NCBI GenBank assembly: GCA_947471745.1
Contig: CANJKZ010000410.1
Span: forward strand, 1,361,501 to 1,425,500
Direction: 5' to 3'
Length of the DNA stretch: 64,000 nucleotides
Source: Closterium sp. Naga37s-1
Lineage: Eukaryota; Streptophyta; Zygnematophyceae; Desmidiales; Closteriaceae
Positions 30,821 through 42,300 of the stretch are shown piece by piece. Numbering within the stretch: position 1 is the stretch's first letter; each line of letters begins with the position of its first letter. The notes under the pieces are model-generated. The model saw only the letters and a list, made by a program, of their open reading frames with translations, was not told where the DNA came from and did not search any database. The translations under genes and the position numbers were made by a program.

Positions 30821-31891
30821 AGCGAGCAAGCTAGGAGGAGCGCGACCTCTAGGGCGGTACGGAGTGAAGGCAGTAGCACGAGTAGCAGCAGCAGCAGCAG
30901 TAAGAGCAGCAGAGTGGCTCGCGAGGCTCGGCTGCAGCACCTCCAGTAGCAGCAGTAGTAGCACGAGTAGCAGGGCGGATCGGGTTGGGCAGGGCGGCTC
31001 GGGCTGGGCGGCGCGGCTCGGCCTGGGCGGCGCGGGCAGTAGGGCGCGGGTTGTGCAGGGGTGCAGGGCGTGACGCGCTGGCTGCAGCAGGGCGCGACGC
31101 GCGGGGCAGCAGGGCGCGACATGCGGACTGCAGTAGAGCGCGACGCGTGGGGCAGTAGGGCGCGACGCGCGGGCTGCAGCAGAGCGCGACGCGGTGGGCA
31201 GCAAGACGCGACGCGCGGGCTGCAGCAGAGCGCGACGCGCGGGGCAGCAGGGCGCGACGCGCGGGGCAGCAGGGCGCGACGCGCGGGGCAGTAGGGCGCG
31301 ACGCGCGGGCTGCAGCAGAGCACGACGCGCGGGGCAGCAGGGTGCGACGCGCGGGCTGCAGCAGAGCGCGACGCGCGGGGCAGTAGGGCGCGACGCGCGG
31401 GCTGCAGTAGAGCGCGACGCGCGGGGCAGCATGGCGCGACGCGCAGGCAGCAGCAGAGCGCGACGCGCGGGGCAGTAGGGCGCGACGCGCGGGGCAGCAG
31501 GGCGCGACGCGCGGGTCGCAGCAGAGCGCGACGCGCGGGGCAGTAGGGCGCGACTCGCGGGCTGCAGCAGAGCGCGACGCGCGGGGCAGCAGGGCGCGAT
31601 GCGCGGGCTGCCGTAGGCCGCGTCGCGCAGGGCAGGGCGTGCGCGGGGCAGCGCGACGCGGGGCAGGGCAGGGCATGCGCAGGGCAGCGCGACGCGTGGT
31701 AGTGGGGTTACGCGGTAACCGCATTCGGTTGCTAAGTATGGTGGGCCCGGAAAAAAAAACCATGTCAAGATAGCAAGCAGGAATGACTGCATTGAATGAA
31801 TTGTGGGTACCCCTAAAATTGGGTTGTACCCCATATGGGCTACCCCACTATAGCCTACATAGAACTAGCACAGATATAGTTTGACACCTAC

Positions 31892-32113
31892 AGCGAGGCT
31901 TGCAAAGAAAAAGAAATACCGTAACTTTCTATGGACCGTATAAAACACACTGATTCAAGCAGGCCTGTCGAAGTTCCTGGGACCCATATTTGCGCTCCCC
32001 AGCTCCTCCCCATCTGACCCTGTTTTTGGTGTAGCTGAGCGTTTGGGCGCCCTTAACGGTCACGGGCGCACCCCAAATTGAAAACTTAAAATCCAGGCCT
32101 GTGAAGAGTTTGC
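31892..32113. other. No gene seen
   Basis: 222 bp of unique sequence after copia C with no open frame or repeat I recognise. Confidence 0.5.
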
Positions 32114-32645
32114 ACTTAACGCTAAGGAAAAATTTGGGTGCTCCAAAGCTGATTTAATCACTTTAAAAACACGGGATGGCTAGAAAACGCTAAGGGAAAA
32201 ATCTACTCCTCTCGTGCAACCTAAGGAGAAAGGGGGGGGGCACTTAAAGACGCTAAGGGAAAATTCGGGTGCTCCAAGCTGACAGACACTTTACAAACAC
32301 GGGATGGCTAGAAAACGTTAAGGGAAAAATCCACTCCTCTCGTGCAACCTAAGGAGAAGGGGGGGTGGGGGGGGGGGACACTCAGACGTTAAGGGGAAAT
32401 TCGGGTGCTCCAAGCTGGCTTAGACACTTTACAAACACTAGATTGGCTAGAAAACGCTAAGGGAAAATCCACTCCTCTCGTGCAATCCAAGGAGGAAAGG
32501 GGGGGGGGGGGGGGGACACTTAGACGCTAAGGGAAAATTCGGGTGCTACAAGCTGACTTAGACACTTTACAAACACAGGATTGGCTAGAAAACGCTAAGG
32601 AAAAAATTCACTCCTCTCGTGCAACCTAAGGAGAAAGGGGGGGTG
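32114..32645. repeat. Four tandem copies of an approximately 130-bp unit with poly-G runs
   Basis: Units start near 32114, 32242, 32380 and 32518. Each contains GACGCTAAGGGAAAATTCGG, AGACACTTTACAAACAC, GGCTAGAAAACGCTAAGG and CTCCTCTCGTGCAACCTAAG, and ends in a G run of 8 to 15 bases. The copies differ by scattered substitutions and G-run length. No coding potential. Confidence 0.85.
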
Positions 32646-32999
32646 GGGTCAGGCAGAATTTGGGGGGGGGGGTGGGTCCTACAACCAGAAACCAAAACTT
32701 CGAGACAGGGGAAGGCCTGGTTTGGGCCCTTAATGCATCCGGGGAAGGGTCGAGCGAGGCACTTAGTGGCACGGGTGCAGTGCGAATCTAACACTTTTGG
32801 CAGTCGAGCTGGAGCGAAAGTAGCCCGGAATGTTCAGGGCATTAAGGGCATATGCCCTCGAATCGACAGGCCTGGTTTCAAGGCCTTAGATTCGTTTTTG
32901 CCTAGGCTGAACAGTCAGTGTTGTACCTAAAAAAAAAGCCGAAAAATCAGTGTCCTGGTTAAGAAAAAGGCTGACTAATCAGCCTCACTTAAAAACGAA
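32646..32999. other. Unassigned sequence
   Basis: 354 bp without recognised gene. Contains a further G run near 32665 and short CTGA/TCAG-type inverted motifs around 32935-32985 that recur at 39040-39120 beyond the gypsy element. Confidence 0.4.
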
Positions 33000-33165
33000 G
33001 GGCGTGTCCAGCGCGTGCGTTTACGGTTCGTTTACAGTTCATGACCCATGGCGCAAAACGATATCAAACGGTTCCAAGCGATTTGCAGTTTCAACCGTTT
33101 TAAAGCGTGACGCAACAAGGTCAACCGCACAGGATGAACTGTAAACGTACGCGCTGGACCCGCCC
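33000..33165. mobile_element. Small inverted-repeat element (MITE-like), about 166 bp
   Basis: The left end GGGCGTGTCCAGCGCGTGCG pairs with the right end, inverted GGGCGGGTCCAGCGCGTACG, and both continue into GTTTACAGTTCAT. The centre also pairs partly. No clear target duplication, so the superfamily is undecided. Confidence 0.6.
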
Positions 33166-33369
33166 TAAGGCTGAACAAAGCTTGAGTCCATTTTCCATTA
33201 AGTGCTGTGGGTGAGGTGGGGGTGCTTGACTTGGGGGCACGCGGTGCTTTGCTGTGCGTTGTACTGCTGCAGAACTTCTGCACCGAATCGACGCGTTGGG
33301 AAAATTCGATTTCCCACTGCATCAGCGCTGTAGATGGCTATTTCGGCGTGACTGACGGGGGATGTACCT
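33166..33369. other. No gene seen
   Basis: 204 bp of unique sequence up to the gypsy target duplication TACCT at 33365-33369. Confidence 0.5.
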
Positions 33370-33894
33370 TGTAAGGAAAATCTCTTTTTCCTTACTTCGC
33401 GTCCCTGCTCAACGCGTACATCACTGTAGCACCACAGTCAGCACTGTTACCACTCGCAATCCTCGCATCGACAATCCGCCCGCCACCTTCGCACGTCGCA
33501 CCCCGACCTCACGGCTCGGCGGGTAACCCGCGCTCCGGGCCTCCGCTTCGACACTTTTCTCAACCTCAGTCCCAGGCCCGTCGCGCGACAACCACAGTGC
33601 ATTACCGTTACCATTGTAGTCTCGCTATATATTCTTCGCTCATGCCTTCGCTCATTGTACTCTTGCTTCGATAGTGCAATTCTCGTTCGTTCACTCAATT
33701 GCACTCGTAACACTTGGTATTCAGAGCCTACGACCTCTTCTCGGACCGCATCCACACCTTCGCTTCCCCACTATCTCAATTTTTGGGGGGGGTAGACGTC
33801 CCTCAGCGACACAGCACCGCCGCTCGTAGTGCTCTCTCGTAAGCACGCACGGCCACGACTGAGGCTCTCGCTGAGCTCGCCCGACACCCCCGCC

Positions 33895-35073
33895 ATGGCC
33901 GAATTCACGCTCGCCACATTGACGCAGGAGCAGCTCGACCGTCTGGTGCGCCAACTCGAAGATTCGGCGCTCGAAATTGCGACGCTCACGGCGGAACGTG
34001 ACTCCGCGCGTCAGCAATCAACGATGAACACTCCAGCGCCACCACACGCACCGACAAACGCATATGCACAATCAGACGAGCCGATCGTCATCTCGTCCGG
34101 CACACCAACACAAAACAACAGCGTGGGACAGCGCTCAGGCGCAGCCAGCGATGGCGCCGCCCAGCCGATGCCTGGCATGGGAGGAAACAGGGTCGCACCA
34201 AGCCCGCGGGAGCCTCGCGAAGCCCGTCGGCACGTGGAGTTCGCGGCGACAAGTGGCGAACAGGCCATCATGGCACCAATGCCACTCAAGCCGCAACGCC
34301 CGCCCTGCTTCGACCCGAGCCAGCGTGGAGGTCCGACGGTTCAATCGTGGGTCTTCACGATGAACGTCTTCTTCGACGCGAATTACGTCGAGTCGGACGC
34401 AGCGAAGATTCGGTATGCAGTTTCGCTGCTAAGGGGCCCCGCCATGGACTGGTGGCGAGTCATCGTGACGTCGCCACGTGCCTACGAGCCACCGTTGCAA
34501 GAGGAAGGGCCCACGGGTCCAGCTGTCACCTGGAGTTCATTCTGCGAAACCGCCCAATACAGCACGTGGGATGCGTGGTGCGCAGGGCTTCGGGCGCGCT
34601 TCGAGCCGATCGCGGCTTCTATTTCGGCGCGTCAGAGATTGCGCACTTGGCGGCAGCTCGGGTCGGTTCAAGATTACACGAGCGGTTTTCTCGCACTTTG
34701 CGAGCAGGTCGGCTACATGCACGAAGCGGAGCGGGTGGACCATTACGTCGGAGGGCTGAAGCCGGATATCTCGCACGAAATCATGCTGCGCGGACTCTCA
34801 AACTTCAACGAGATTCTCGCGCTCGCCGAGAAAATCGACATTCTACGCCGACCGAGACCGGGGTCCTACTACGGACATCGTCCTCGGGGACCGATCGAGC
34901 ACGCCACTGTAAACGCTGTTGCAACGAATGCAGCTGCCTCACCGTTTAAGGGGCGCTGCTTTGCTTGCAACAGGCCGGGCCATCGCAAGAGCGAATGCCC
35001 AGAGGAGCTAAGGCGCCGCGGAGCAGAGCAGGGAAGGGAGTCTCAGAGGCAGGGAAACGCCAGCAGTCAGTAG
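33895..35073 (+). CDS. Gypsy gag
   Basis: 392 aa from ATG 33895 (CGCCATGGCC context; the open frame extends upstream only from a GTG). An N-terminal coiled-coil-like stretch (TQEQLDRLVRQLEDSALEIA) and a variable Pro/Ala region are followed by the retrotransposon gag domain (KIRYAVSLLRGPAMDWWRV ... QDYTSGFLALCEQVGYM). A CCHC zinc knuckle CFACNRPGHRKSEC lies near the end. The stop TAG 35071-35073 lies in the stem of a predicted frameshift stimulator. Confidence 0.93.
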   Translation: MAEFTLATLTQEQLDRLVRQLEDSALEIATLTAERDSARQQSTMNTPAPPHAPTNAYAQSDEPIVISSGTPTQNNSVGQRSGAASDGAAQPMPGMGGNRVAPSPREPREARRHVEFAATSGEQAIMAPMPLKPQRPPCFDPSQRGGPTVQSWVFTMNVFFDANYVESDAAKIRYAVSLLRGPAMDWWRVIVTSPRAYEPPLQEEGPTGPAVTWSSFCETAQYSTWDAWCAGLRARFEPIAASISARQRLRTWRQLGSVQDYTSGFLALCEQVGYMHEAERVDHYVGGLKPDISHEIMLRGLSNFNEILALAEKIDILRRPRPGSYYGHRPRGPIEHATVNAVATNAAASPFKGRCFACNRPGHRKSECPEELRRRGAEQGRESQRQGNASSQ

Positions 35074-35093
35074 AAGTTGGGCCAACTACTGAC
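35052..35093 (+). promoter_or_regulatory. Probable -1 programmed ribosomal frameshift signal, gag to pol
   Basis: Slippery heptamer G_GGA_AAC at 35052-35058 is in the correct gag phase. A 7-nt spacer follows, then an 8-bp perfect stem GTCAGTAG (35066-35073) with CTACTGAC (35086-35093) and a 12-nt loop. Slipping back one base enters the pol frame at CGC CAG CAG TCA, which is open to 37217. All elements of a canonical X_XXY_YYZ site are present; function is inferred. Confidence 0.75.
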
Positions 35094-37220
35094 GGGACTG
35101 CCTGCTCGCCCAACCGCACTGACCCTCACCGAGTCACAGTACCGATTCACGCCATCGATCGGGCTCGGATGAATAAGGAGGGTACAACGACGGATTGCCC
35201 AGTACTGATCCACGGGAAAATACAGGGAGCAGCAGTGAAGATTTTTATCGACGGAGGAGCAAGCCACAGTTTAGTTAATACTGCAACCGCACGAAAACTG
35301 CAGCTGACACTTAGCCGTTGCTTACCGGAGATAGACGCACGCTTAGTCGACGGCACGCCACTGGCCATACGGGAGAAGGTAGAGCGAGTCAAAGTCCGCT
35401 GCGGGGGAAATTTCGGGTTTACACAGGAAATGCTTGCAACGACACTGGATGGGCACGATATTTTACTGGGACGTGATTGGCTGCGACGATATAACCCGCG
35501 AATTGACTGGACGACGGGTAGCTGCACCGTGCGAAGTAGTGGTAACTGGGTCGAGCTACCTCGCTGGCAGTCGCCCGAGTCTTCAATGGTACACGTCAAC
35601 GCTATCACAATGAAACAGGCTGTCGCTGCTGGGGCTGACGTGTACGCAGTAGACATCGCAGTAGTAGAGGAAGCAGAGCAGCCGAGTGATTTTCAGAAAC
35701 TGTTGACAACAGTACCGCCCGAACTACAGGAACCATTGAAACGGTACCCGGGGGTTTTTCCAGACGACTTACCGGAAGGACTGCCACCTCAGCGGGCGCA
35801 TGATCATAGGATCGAGTTAGAACCAGGGGCACAGCCAACTGTACAGCGCCAGTTCAGACTGACACAGCCCGAGCTCGACGAACTGAGGAAGCAGTTAGAT
35901 TACTTGTTAGAGAAGCAGTTTATTCGACCAAGTTCGTCACCGTTCGCCGCACCGATACTGTTCACACCGAAAAAAGACGGAGGGTTTCGCATGTGCATCG
36001 ATTACCAAGCGCTCAACAGGGTAACAGTCAAGTCGCGGTACCCAATTCCCCGCGCCGACGAACTGATCGACCAACTACGAACAGCACGGGTTTTTTCAAA
36101 AATAGATTTACGGGGAGGTTACTATCAGATTAGGGTCGAACCATCGGACTGCGCCAAAACAGCTTTCAGGACTAGGTACGGGTCGTTCGAGTACACTGTG
36201 ATGCTATTCGGGCTGACCAACGCACCGGCGACTTTTCAGATGACCATGAACGAGGCATTTAGGCCACTCTTAGATAAATGCGTGATAGTTTACCTCGACG
36301 ACATCCTCGTCTACAGTCGCGACAAGCAGCAGCACTTAGCGGATCTCGAAGCAGTCTTTAAAGTTTTAGAGGAACATCGGTTACTCACCAAGGGCTCTAA
36401 GTGCGAGTTTTTTCGGGACAGACTAGAATTTTTGGGGCACGTTATTTCGGAGGCTGGAGTTGAAATCGACCCAAAGAAGCTGGATACGGTAAAAGCGTGG
36501 CGTCCCCCGACGAACATCACGGAACTGCAGAGTTTTTTAGGGTTCGTTAATTATGTTCGTCGGTTCGTCCCCGACATGGCACAGTTGACTGCCCCGCTGA
36601 CGGATTTACTGCGAAAGGGGGTCGCTTTTACGTGGGGGGAGAAAGAGCATGCTGCCTTCTCTGCCCTGAAAAATGTTCTCTGTTCACCGCCCGTCCTGCG
36701 CATCGCCGACCCACACCGCCCCTTCGAGGTTGTTACAGACGCAAGCGACATCGCCATTGGAGCCGTACTGCTACAGGACTTCGGCAACGGCCTACAGCCC
36801 ATCGCATACGAGTCACGAAAACTGCATCCGCCCGAGCGAAATTACCCGATACACGACCGCGAAATGCTCGCGATCGTGCATGCGTTCAAAGTGTGGCGCT
36901 GCTACTTGACCGGCGCAGACGTGACAGTACGGACAGACCACCGATCACTACAGTACCTCCGCGCACAGCCCCACCTCAACCCACGACAGATTCGGTGGCT
37001 CGATTTCCTCGAGTCAAACTTCCACTACACGGTCACTTACAAAAAGGGAGCCTCGAACATCGCCGACGCACTGACCCGCCCCACTGCCCAGATCCACGCA
37101 ATACTACTCGCCCAGACAAGCCCGCTACTGACAGGCCTATTCACCCACGGGTACCAGACGGATCCATTCTTCACAGGAGGAAATTCGCAGCAGTTCGCAG
37201 CAGCAAAGGGAGTCTATTAA
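35059..37220 (+). CDS. Gypsy pol: protease, reverse transcriptase, RNase H
   Basis: The frame is -1 to gag and has no good ATG before 35169, so it is expected as a Gag-Pol fusion. The protease has FIDGGASHSLVN (DGG in place of the usual DSG/DTG) and ILLGRDWLRRY. RT runs from EKQFIRPSSSPFAAPILF through MCIDYQALNRVTVKSRYP, FSKIDLRGGYYQIRV and LFGLTNAPATFQ to VYLDDILVYS. RNase H has VVTDASDIAIGAVL, REMLAIVHAF and RTDHRSLQYL. It ends at TAA 37218, directly before integrase in the same frame. Confidence 0.92.
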
Positions 37221-38561
37221 GTAAAAACCGGGACTGACCGCATTTGGGTACCTGGGTATACACTGCTACGGGAATTACTGTTACAGGAGGCACACGACAG
37301 AGTTACTTCGGGGCATTTCGGAGTAGAAAAAACACGGCAGCAGCTGCAGCGGTATTATTACTGGCCCGAAATGTTGACCGACGTGCAGCGACACGTGGCA
37401 TCGTGTCCCACTTGCCAGATCATGAAGTCAACACGGAAGCGGCCGGCGGGACAATTGCAGCCAATCCCCCCTCCAGAGCGTGCTTGGCAGCAGGTGACGA
37501 TGGACTTCGTCACGGGGTTACCGGCCGGGGCGAGTGGAAATGACGCGATCCTGGTCGTCGTCGATCGACTGACGAAAATGGCACACTTCGCAGCCTGCAA
37601 AAAATCAATCACAGCCGAAGAAACAGCCCGCCTCTTCATCTCTACCGTCGTTCGACTGCACGGGATAACAGCATCGATCATCAGCGACAGAGACACGAAA
37701 TTCACCAGCAACTTCTGGCGGAACCTGTGGCAGCAGTTTGGCACGCGACTACAGTTTAGTTCATCGTACCACCCCGAAACAGACGGACAGACAGAACGGA
37801 CAAATCAGACCATGGAACAGCTCATCCGGGCCACGTGCGACGACCCAAACACGTGGGAACAGCAACTGCCACTCATCGAATTCGCATACAACAACGCCCC
37901 ATCCGCCACGACCCAACAGTCACCGTTTTACCTGAATTACGGACAAGACCCAACAGTACCCATGACCCCGAATCCCGACAACCCGGTTCCACGCGCGCAA
38001 CAGTTCGCCGAAATATTACAAGCAGCACGGACCCGGGCAGTAGACGCAATAAAAAAATCGAACATCATCGCTAAACGCAACGCCGACCGCCACCGCAGAC
38101 CCGTCACTTACCAGCCCGACGACTTAGTTTTACTTGACACTCAGAACCTCCGACTGCCCATCACTCCGAAACTCCGCCCCCGATACTGCGGGCCATTTCG
38201 CATAAGCCACATGCTTACACCCGTCACCGCCCACCTCCTCCTCCCTGCTGACTGGTACGTCAGCCCCTCATTCCACGTCAGCCTACTTCGCCCTTACGTC
38301 CCGTCCACGAGCCAACTGCCACGCAATCGCCCAGCCAGCATGACATGACCACCAACTGAACCAATCATCACCCCCGAGAAAATCCTGAGTCACAGAGTTC
38401 GCGACCCTCGAGGAGCCCGAAGGATCGAGTTCTTACTCCGCTGGAAGGACCGTACACCCACCGAAGACAATTGGGTTCCCCTGGACAGAATCCAAAACCA
38501 CCCCGTCCTCACCGAGTATCTGCGCAGCCGGAACTTCAGGGATGTACACGCGCTTTCGTAA
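37221..38561 (+). pseudogene. Gypsy integrase with chromodomain, separated by stops
   Basis: In the pol frame after TAA 37218. HHCC finger residues appear as EAHDRV, SGHFG and CPTCQ. The core has MDFVTGLPAG, ISDRDTKFTSNF and YHPETDGQTERT (D, D, E). The GPY/F-like region is RPRYCGPFRISH. TGA at 38346 interrupts before the chromodomain (EKILSHRVRDPRGARRIEFL ... WVPLDRIQNHPVLTEYL), which ends at TAA 38559. A chromodomain of this kind binds histone marks and steers integration. Two nonsense changes suggest this copy is inactive although its LTRs are young. Confidence 0.9.
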
Positions 38562-38942
38562 GGAGGACCTCCTTAAAGGGGGGGGGTAGTGTAAGGAAAA
38601 TCTCTTTTTCCTTACTTCGCGTCCCTGCTCAACGCGTACATCACTGTAGCACCACAGTCAGCACCGTTACCACTCGCAATCCTCGCATCGACAATCCGCC
38701 CGCCACCTTCGCACGTCGCACCCCGACCTCACGGCTCGGCGGGTAACCCGCGCTCCGGGCCTCCGCTTCGACACTTTTCCCAACCTCAGTCCCAGGCCCG
38801 TCGCGCGACAACCACAGTGCATTATCGTTACCACTGTAGTCTCGCTACCGTATATATTCTTCGCTCATGCCTTCGCTCATTGTACTCTTGCTTCGATAGT
38901 GCAATTCTCGTTCGTTCACTCAATTGCACTCGTAACATACCT

Positions 38943-39350
38943 AGACAGCCGAAACTCACGGCTCCTACATGAATCAGAAATAGTGCGATTTCTGCCTACA
39001 CCCTCGTTAGTACGCTGAGCAATCAGTGTACACTTGGAAAAAATCTCTGAAATATCAGCCCACACATTCTTCCCATGTCTGAAAATCAGCCTTCCGACCC
39101 TGAATCAGCCTTTTTTCGCTGACATCTGAGGCCTGCACTGTCTTCATTAACCTCATGCCCAAAGCACCTACCAGTACCTAACCATGTTCCTTGAACCTGT
39201 GTGTGCAGGCAAGAATTCCTAGTCGCCACCATCTCAACACAATACAAGGTTCCAGCTACGGTTCATGGCTCGCTGAAGCTTGCAAGGTTCATGCATCATG
39301 CAATACCCTGATAAGGGAACAGAATGCTGGCATTATGTAGCACGCTGGCA
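38943..39350. other. Intergenic between gypsy element and NUP93 3' end
   Basis: 408 bp without a gene. Contains several short CTGAAA...TCAG inverted motifs (39045-39120) and a small direct repeat GCTGGCATTATGT at about 39326 and 39344 next to the NUP93 stop. Confidence 0.5.
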
Positions 39351-42300
39351 TTATGTTGGCAAGGGCACGGAGTGCATGCGTGCTGCGAGCTCGTAGATGT
39401 GCTGAGGCCAGTTGCGGTGCAGCGTTCCTGCCACCAGATTCAGCACCTGCACCAGGAGGAAAGAATGGTAGTACGTAGAGTAGATCATGGATGACAATGC
39501 GTTGACATGTCTTGAAACTAGTTGGAGGCGAGGCGAGCTTTCATGAGGAGAAGAAATGGGACAGCGTGAGGGGAGCGAAGGGAGAAGTTGAGGGCTTAGT
39601 GGGAGTGGGTGAGCTCTGGGGAAGGGGGGGGAAGGGGTGAGGCAGAGGCAAGGAACAAAGATTCAACAGCCATATGCCCTTGAAAGCAGGCGCAACAGCT
39701 AGAAACTGGACCACCCACTAACCTTCTCCTTTCTTTCCCTCTGCTCCCCACCCCTTCCCCCTTCTCCTTCCTTCCTTCCTTCCTTCCCTTCCCCTCGCAT
39801 CCCTTCCCCCAGCGACTCACATTATTCCTCAGCACTCGCACGTTCGGGTCAGCATCGGGGAGCCGATCCAGGCACGACAGCACGTCCTCCAGCAGCTTCG
39901 GCAGCCGGTCCTCCACGGCTCGGTGCAGGCTCGGGAGCACGGCAGCGCAGGCAACGGGGGAGCGGCCGGCAAAGGGAAGGAAAGGGAGGCCGGAGAGGTG
40001 CTGCAGTGCGGAGGGGAGGCGTGAGGCGGCGTAATCGAGGTAGAAGTGGAAGATGGACTCCAGCTGTCGGAACGCCACCTGCTGCTCCGCGAGAGATGAG
40101 CGGTCGGGGAAACTGGGAACGGGGGATGGGAAAGAGGGGAGATGGGGAAGGGGGGAGCGAGGGGGGAGGGGAGAAGGGGGGAAGAATGGCGGGAATGGTA
40201 TTTGGTGAGGGGTTGGACGAATGAAAAGGTTGGGTGAGGTTGTAAGGGAGGGCGTGAAGTCTTTGGAGGGGAGGCGTGAGGCGGCATAGTCGAGGTAGAA
40301 GTGGAAGATGGACTACAGCTGTCGGAACACCACCTGCTGCTCTGCGAGCGATGAGCGGTCGGGGAAACTGGAGGGGGTGGAGGGCGGGGTGTGGGGAGAA
40401 GCAGGGAGGTGGGAGGCAGGGAGGGAGGGGAGGGAGGGGAGAGGGGGGAAAGTGTAAGGTTTGGTGGTTGGGTGGTATGTGGAGGTGGAAGGATAAGGTT
40501 GTTGTGTAGGGTTGCAAGGTGAGGTGTGGAGTCTTTGGAGGGGAGGCGTGAGGCGGCATAGTCGAGGTAGAAGTGGAAGATGGACTCCAGCTGTCGGAAC
40601 ACCACCTGCTGCTCTGCGAGCGATGAGCGGTCGGGGAAACTGTGAGGGAGGGGGGTGAGGGGGAAAGCAGGAAGGTGAGGAGGAAGGGGAGAGAGAGGGG
40701 GGAAAGTGCGGGGGTTGGTGTTTGGGGAACGCCACCTGCTGCTCTGCCAGGGATGAGCGGTCAGGGAAACTGCGAGCAGGAATGGGTGGGAGTGGGGAGG
40801 GGGAAGGCAGGAGGGGAGGGGGAAGGCAGGAGGGGAGGGGGAAAAGGGGTGCAGGAGGGAGCGCGGTCGGTGGTGGTTGGTGGTGGGTGTTGGGGGGTTG
40901 GAAGGATGCGATTGTTGGGTAAGGGTGTACGGTAGAGTGTGAGGGATTTGGAGGGGAGGTGTGACTAGGCAAGGCACAGTCAAAGTAAGAAGTGGAAGGC
41001 AGATATACAACGTCCTATAAATCTGTGTCCCTGCTGTCCCAGCCTCCCCTACTGTCTAACCTCCTCCCTGCTGCTTCCCCTGCCCCTGCCCCCTCACCCC
41101 AACCCTGCCTCTCATCTCATTCCTGCCCCCTCCCCCCGATCCTGCTCACTCACCTCGCCCCTGCAGGCAGAGCAGCAGCAGCGGTGCCGGCGGCGGCAGC
41201 GGTGGCAGCAGGGGGAGCCTCCCCAATGATCTGATTCCCCAGCGCCGCATGCCCTGAAGCTGCCCTCACAGCCGCACTGTCCGTGCTGCCCGCCCCTGCT
41301 GCTGCCGCCACTGCTGCCAGTGCCTGGGAGAAACGGTCGTTCACGAGAAGCAGGGCGGCGGCAGGGGCACGCGCCCACCTGTAGAGGTGTATGGCCTGGT
41401 GGGATGGGGTTTGTGCGGGGAAAAGGGGGGGGCGAGAGACGAGTTGCAGGAGGGAAGCAATTGTTCATCAGGAGAAGGAGAGAAGCAGGGGCACGCGCCC
41501 ACCGATAGGGGTGTACGGCCTGGTGGGATGGGGTTCGTATAGCGAGCGAAGGATGTGTGGTGAGAGTAGAGACGAGCGAAGGATTCTTAAAAGAGAAACG
41601 TTTTTTCACAAGGAGGGCAGTAGCTGTGGCACGAGTTCAGCGGTAGGTGTATGGACTGGTGGGATGGGGTGGGGTGGGGTGAGGAGGGGTGCGTGGGGAG
41701 AGCGGAAGTGAGCTGATGAATGGCATGGAAAGGGAGGGGTTTCATTGTGACACACAGATGAAAAGCAACCAGTGCACAATGAAACCCCTCACTTGGATTC
41801 AACCCCCCACACGTCCCCTGCCCTCCCTTTCCCCGACCCACTCCCCCGACCCTCTTCCGCCAATCCTCTCCCCCTAACCTCGCCAGCCCACTCCCCTCAC
41901 TCACCTCCTCATCCTGCCCCATGTCTTGACAGTCCTTCGCTGCCCCCAGCACCACCTGCCTCTCTGATTCCCTCCTTCCCAACCATCTCCCGCCCACTCC
42001 CCTCACTCACCTCCTCGTCCTGCCCCATGTCTTGGCAGTCCTTGGCTGCTCCCAGCACCACCTGCCTCTGTGCCCCCTCCTCTCCCACAAACCGCGTCAG
42101 CGACCCTCCCCCTCTCCCCGCCCCTCCCCCTCCTCCCCCGTCCGCTCCCCCCAACCCTCCCCCACTCCCCAGCAGCTCCTCAATCCCCCTCTTGCTCCTC
42201 AACACCTCTCTCACAGTCGCCTCCATAACCGTAGCCCTCCTCCTCCTCTGCTCCCTCGTTGCACCCCCTCCTCCTCGCCCCGAAGCCCCTCCCCCAGCAA

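Larger units (their letters stand above)
25300..31886 (-). mobile_element. Copia element C, gag-less
   Basis: LTRs at 25300-25432 (133 bp) and 31763-31886 (124 bp, lacking about 9 bp after GTGGGTAC). The perfect 5-bp target duplication CCTAC lies at 25295-25299 and 31887-31891. Same LTR family as copy B. The primer site is overwritten by an A/T run (31751-31762). Leader 30821-31750 is a GCGCGACGCGCGGGGCAGCA minisatellite. Confidence 0.93.
33370..38937 (+). mobile_element. Gypsy chromovirus (Ty3/gypsy), complete
   Basis: The 5' LTR is 33370-33712 and the 3' LTR 38590-38937. They differ by about four substitutions and a 5-bp CCGTA insertion. The target duplication TACCT lies at 33365-33369 and 38938-38942. 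A primer site TTGGTATTCAGAGCC begins at 33714, close to the initiator-Met consensus with one extra T. The polypurine tract AAAGGGGGGGG ends just before TAGTGTAAGG of the 3' LTR. 33731-33894 is the untranslated leader. Gene order is gag, protease, RT, RNase H, integrase, chromodomain. Confidence 0.97.

Noticed and set aside
31080..31620. Regularly spaced short repeats resembling a CRISPR array
   Set aside because: Units are contiguous and degenerate with no unique spacers, inside a retrotransposon leader of a eukaryote.
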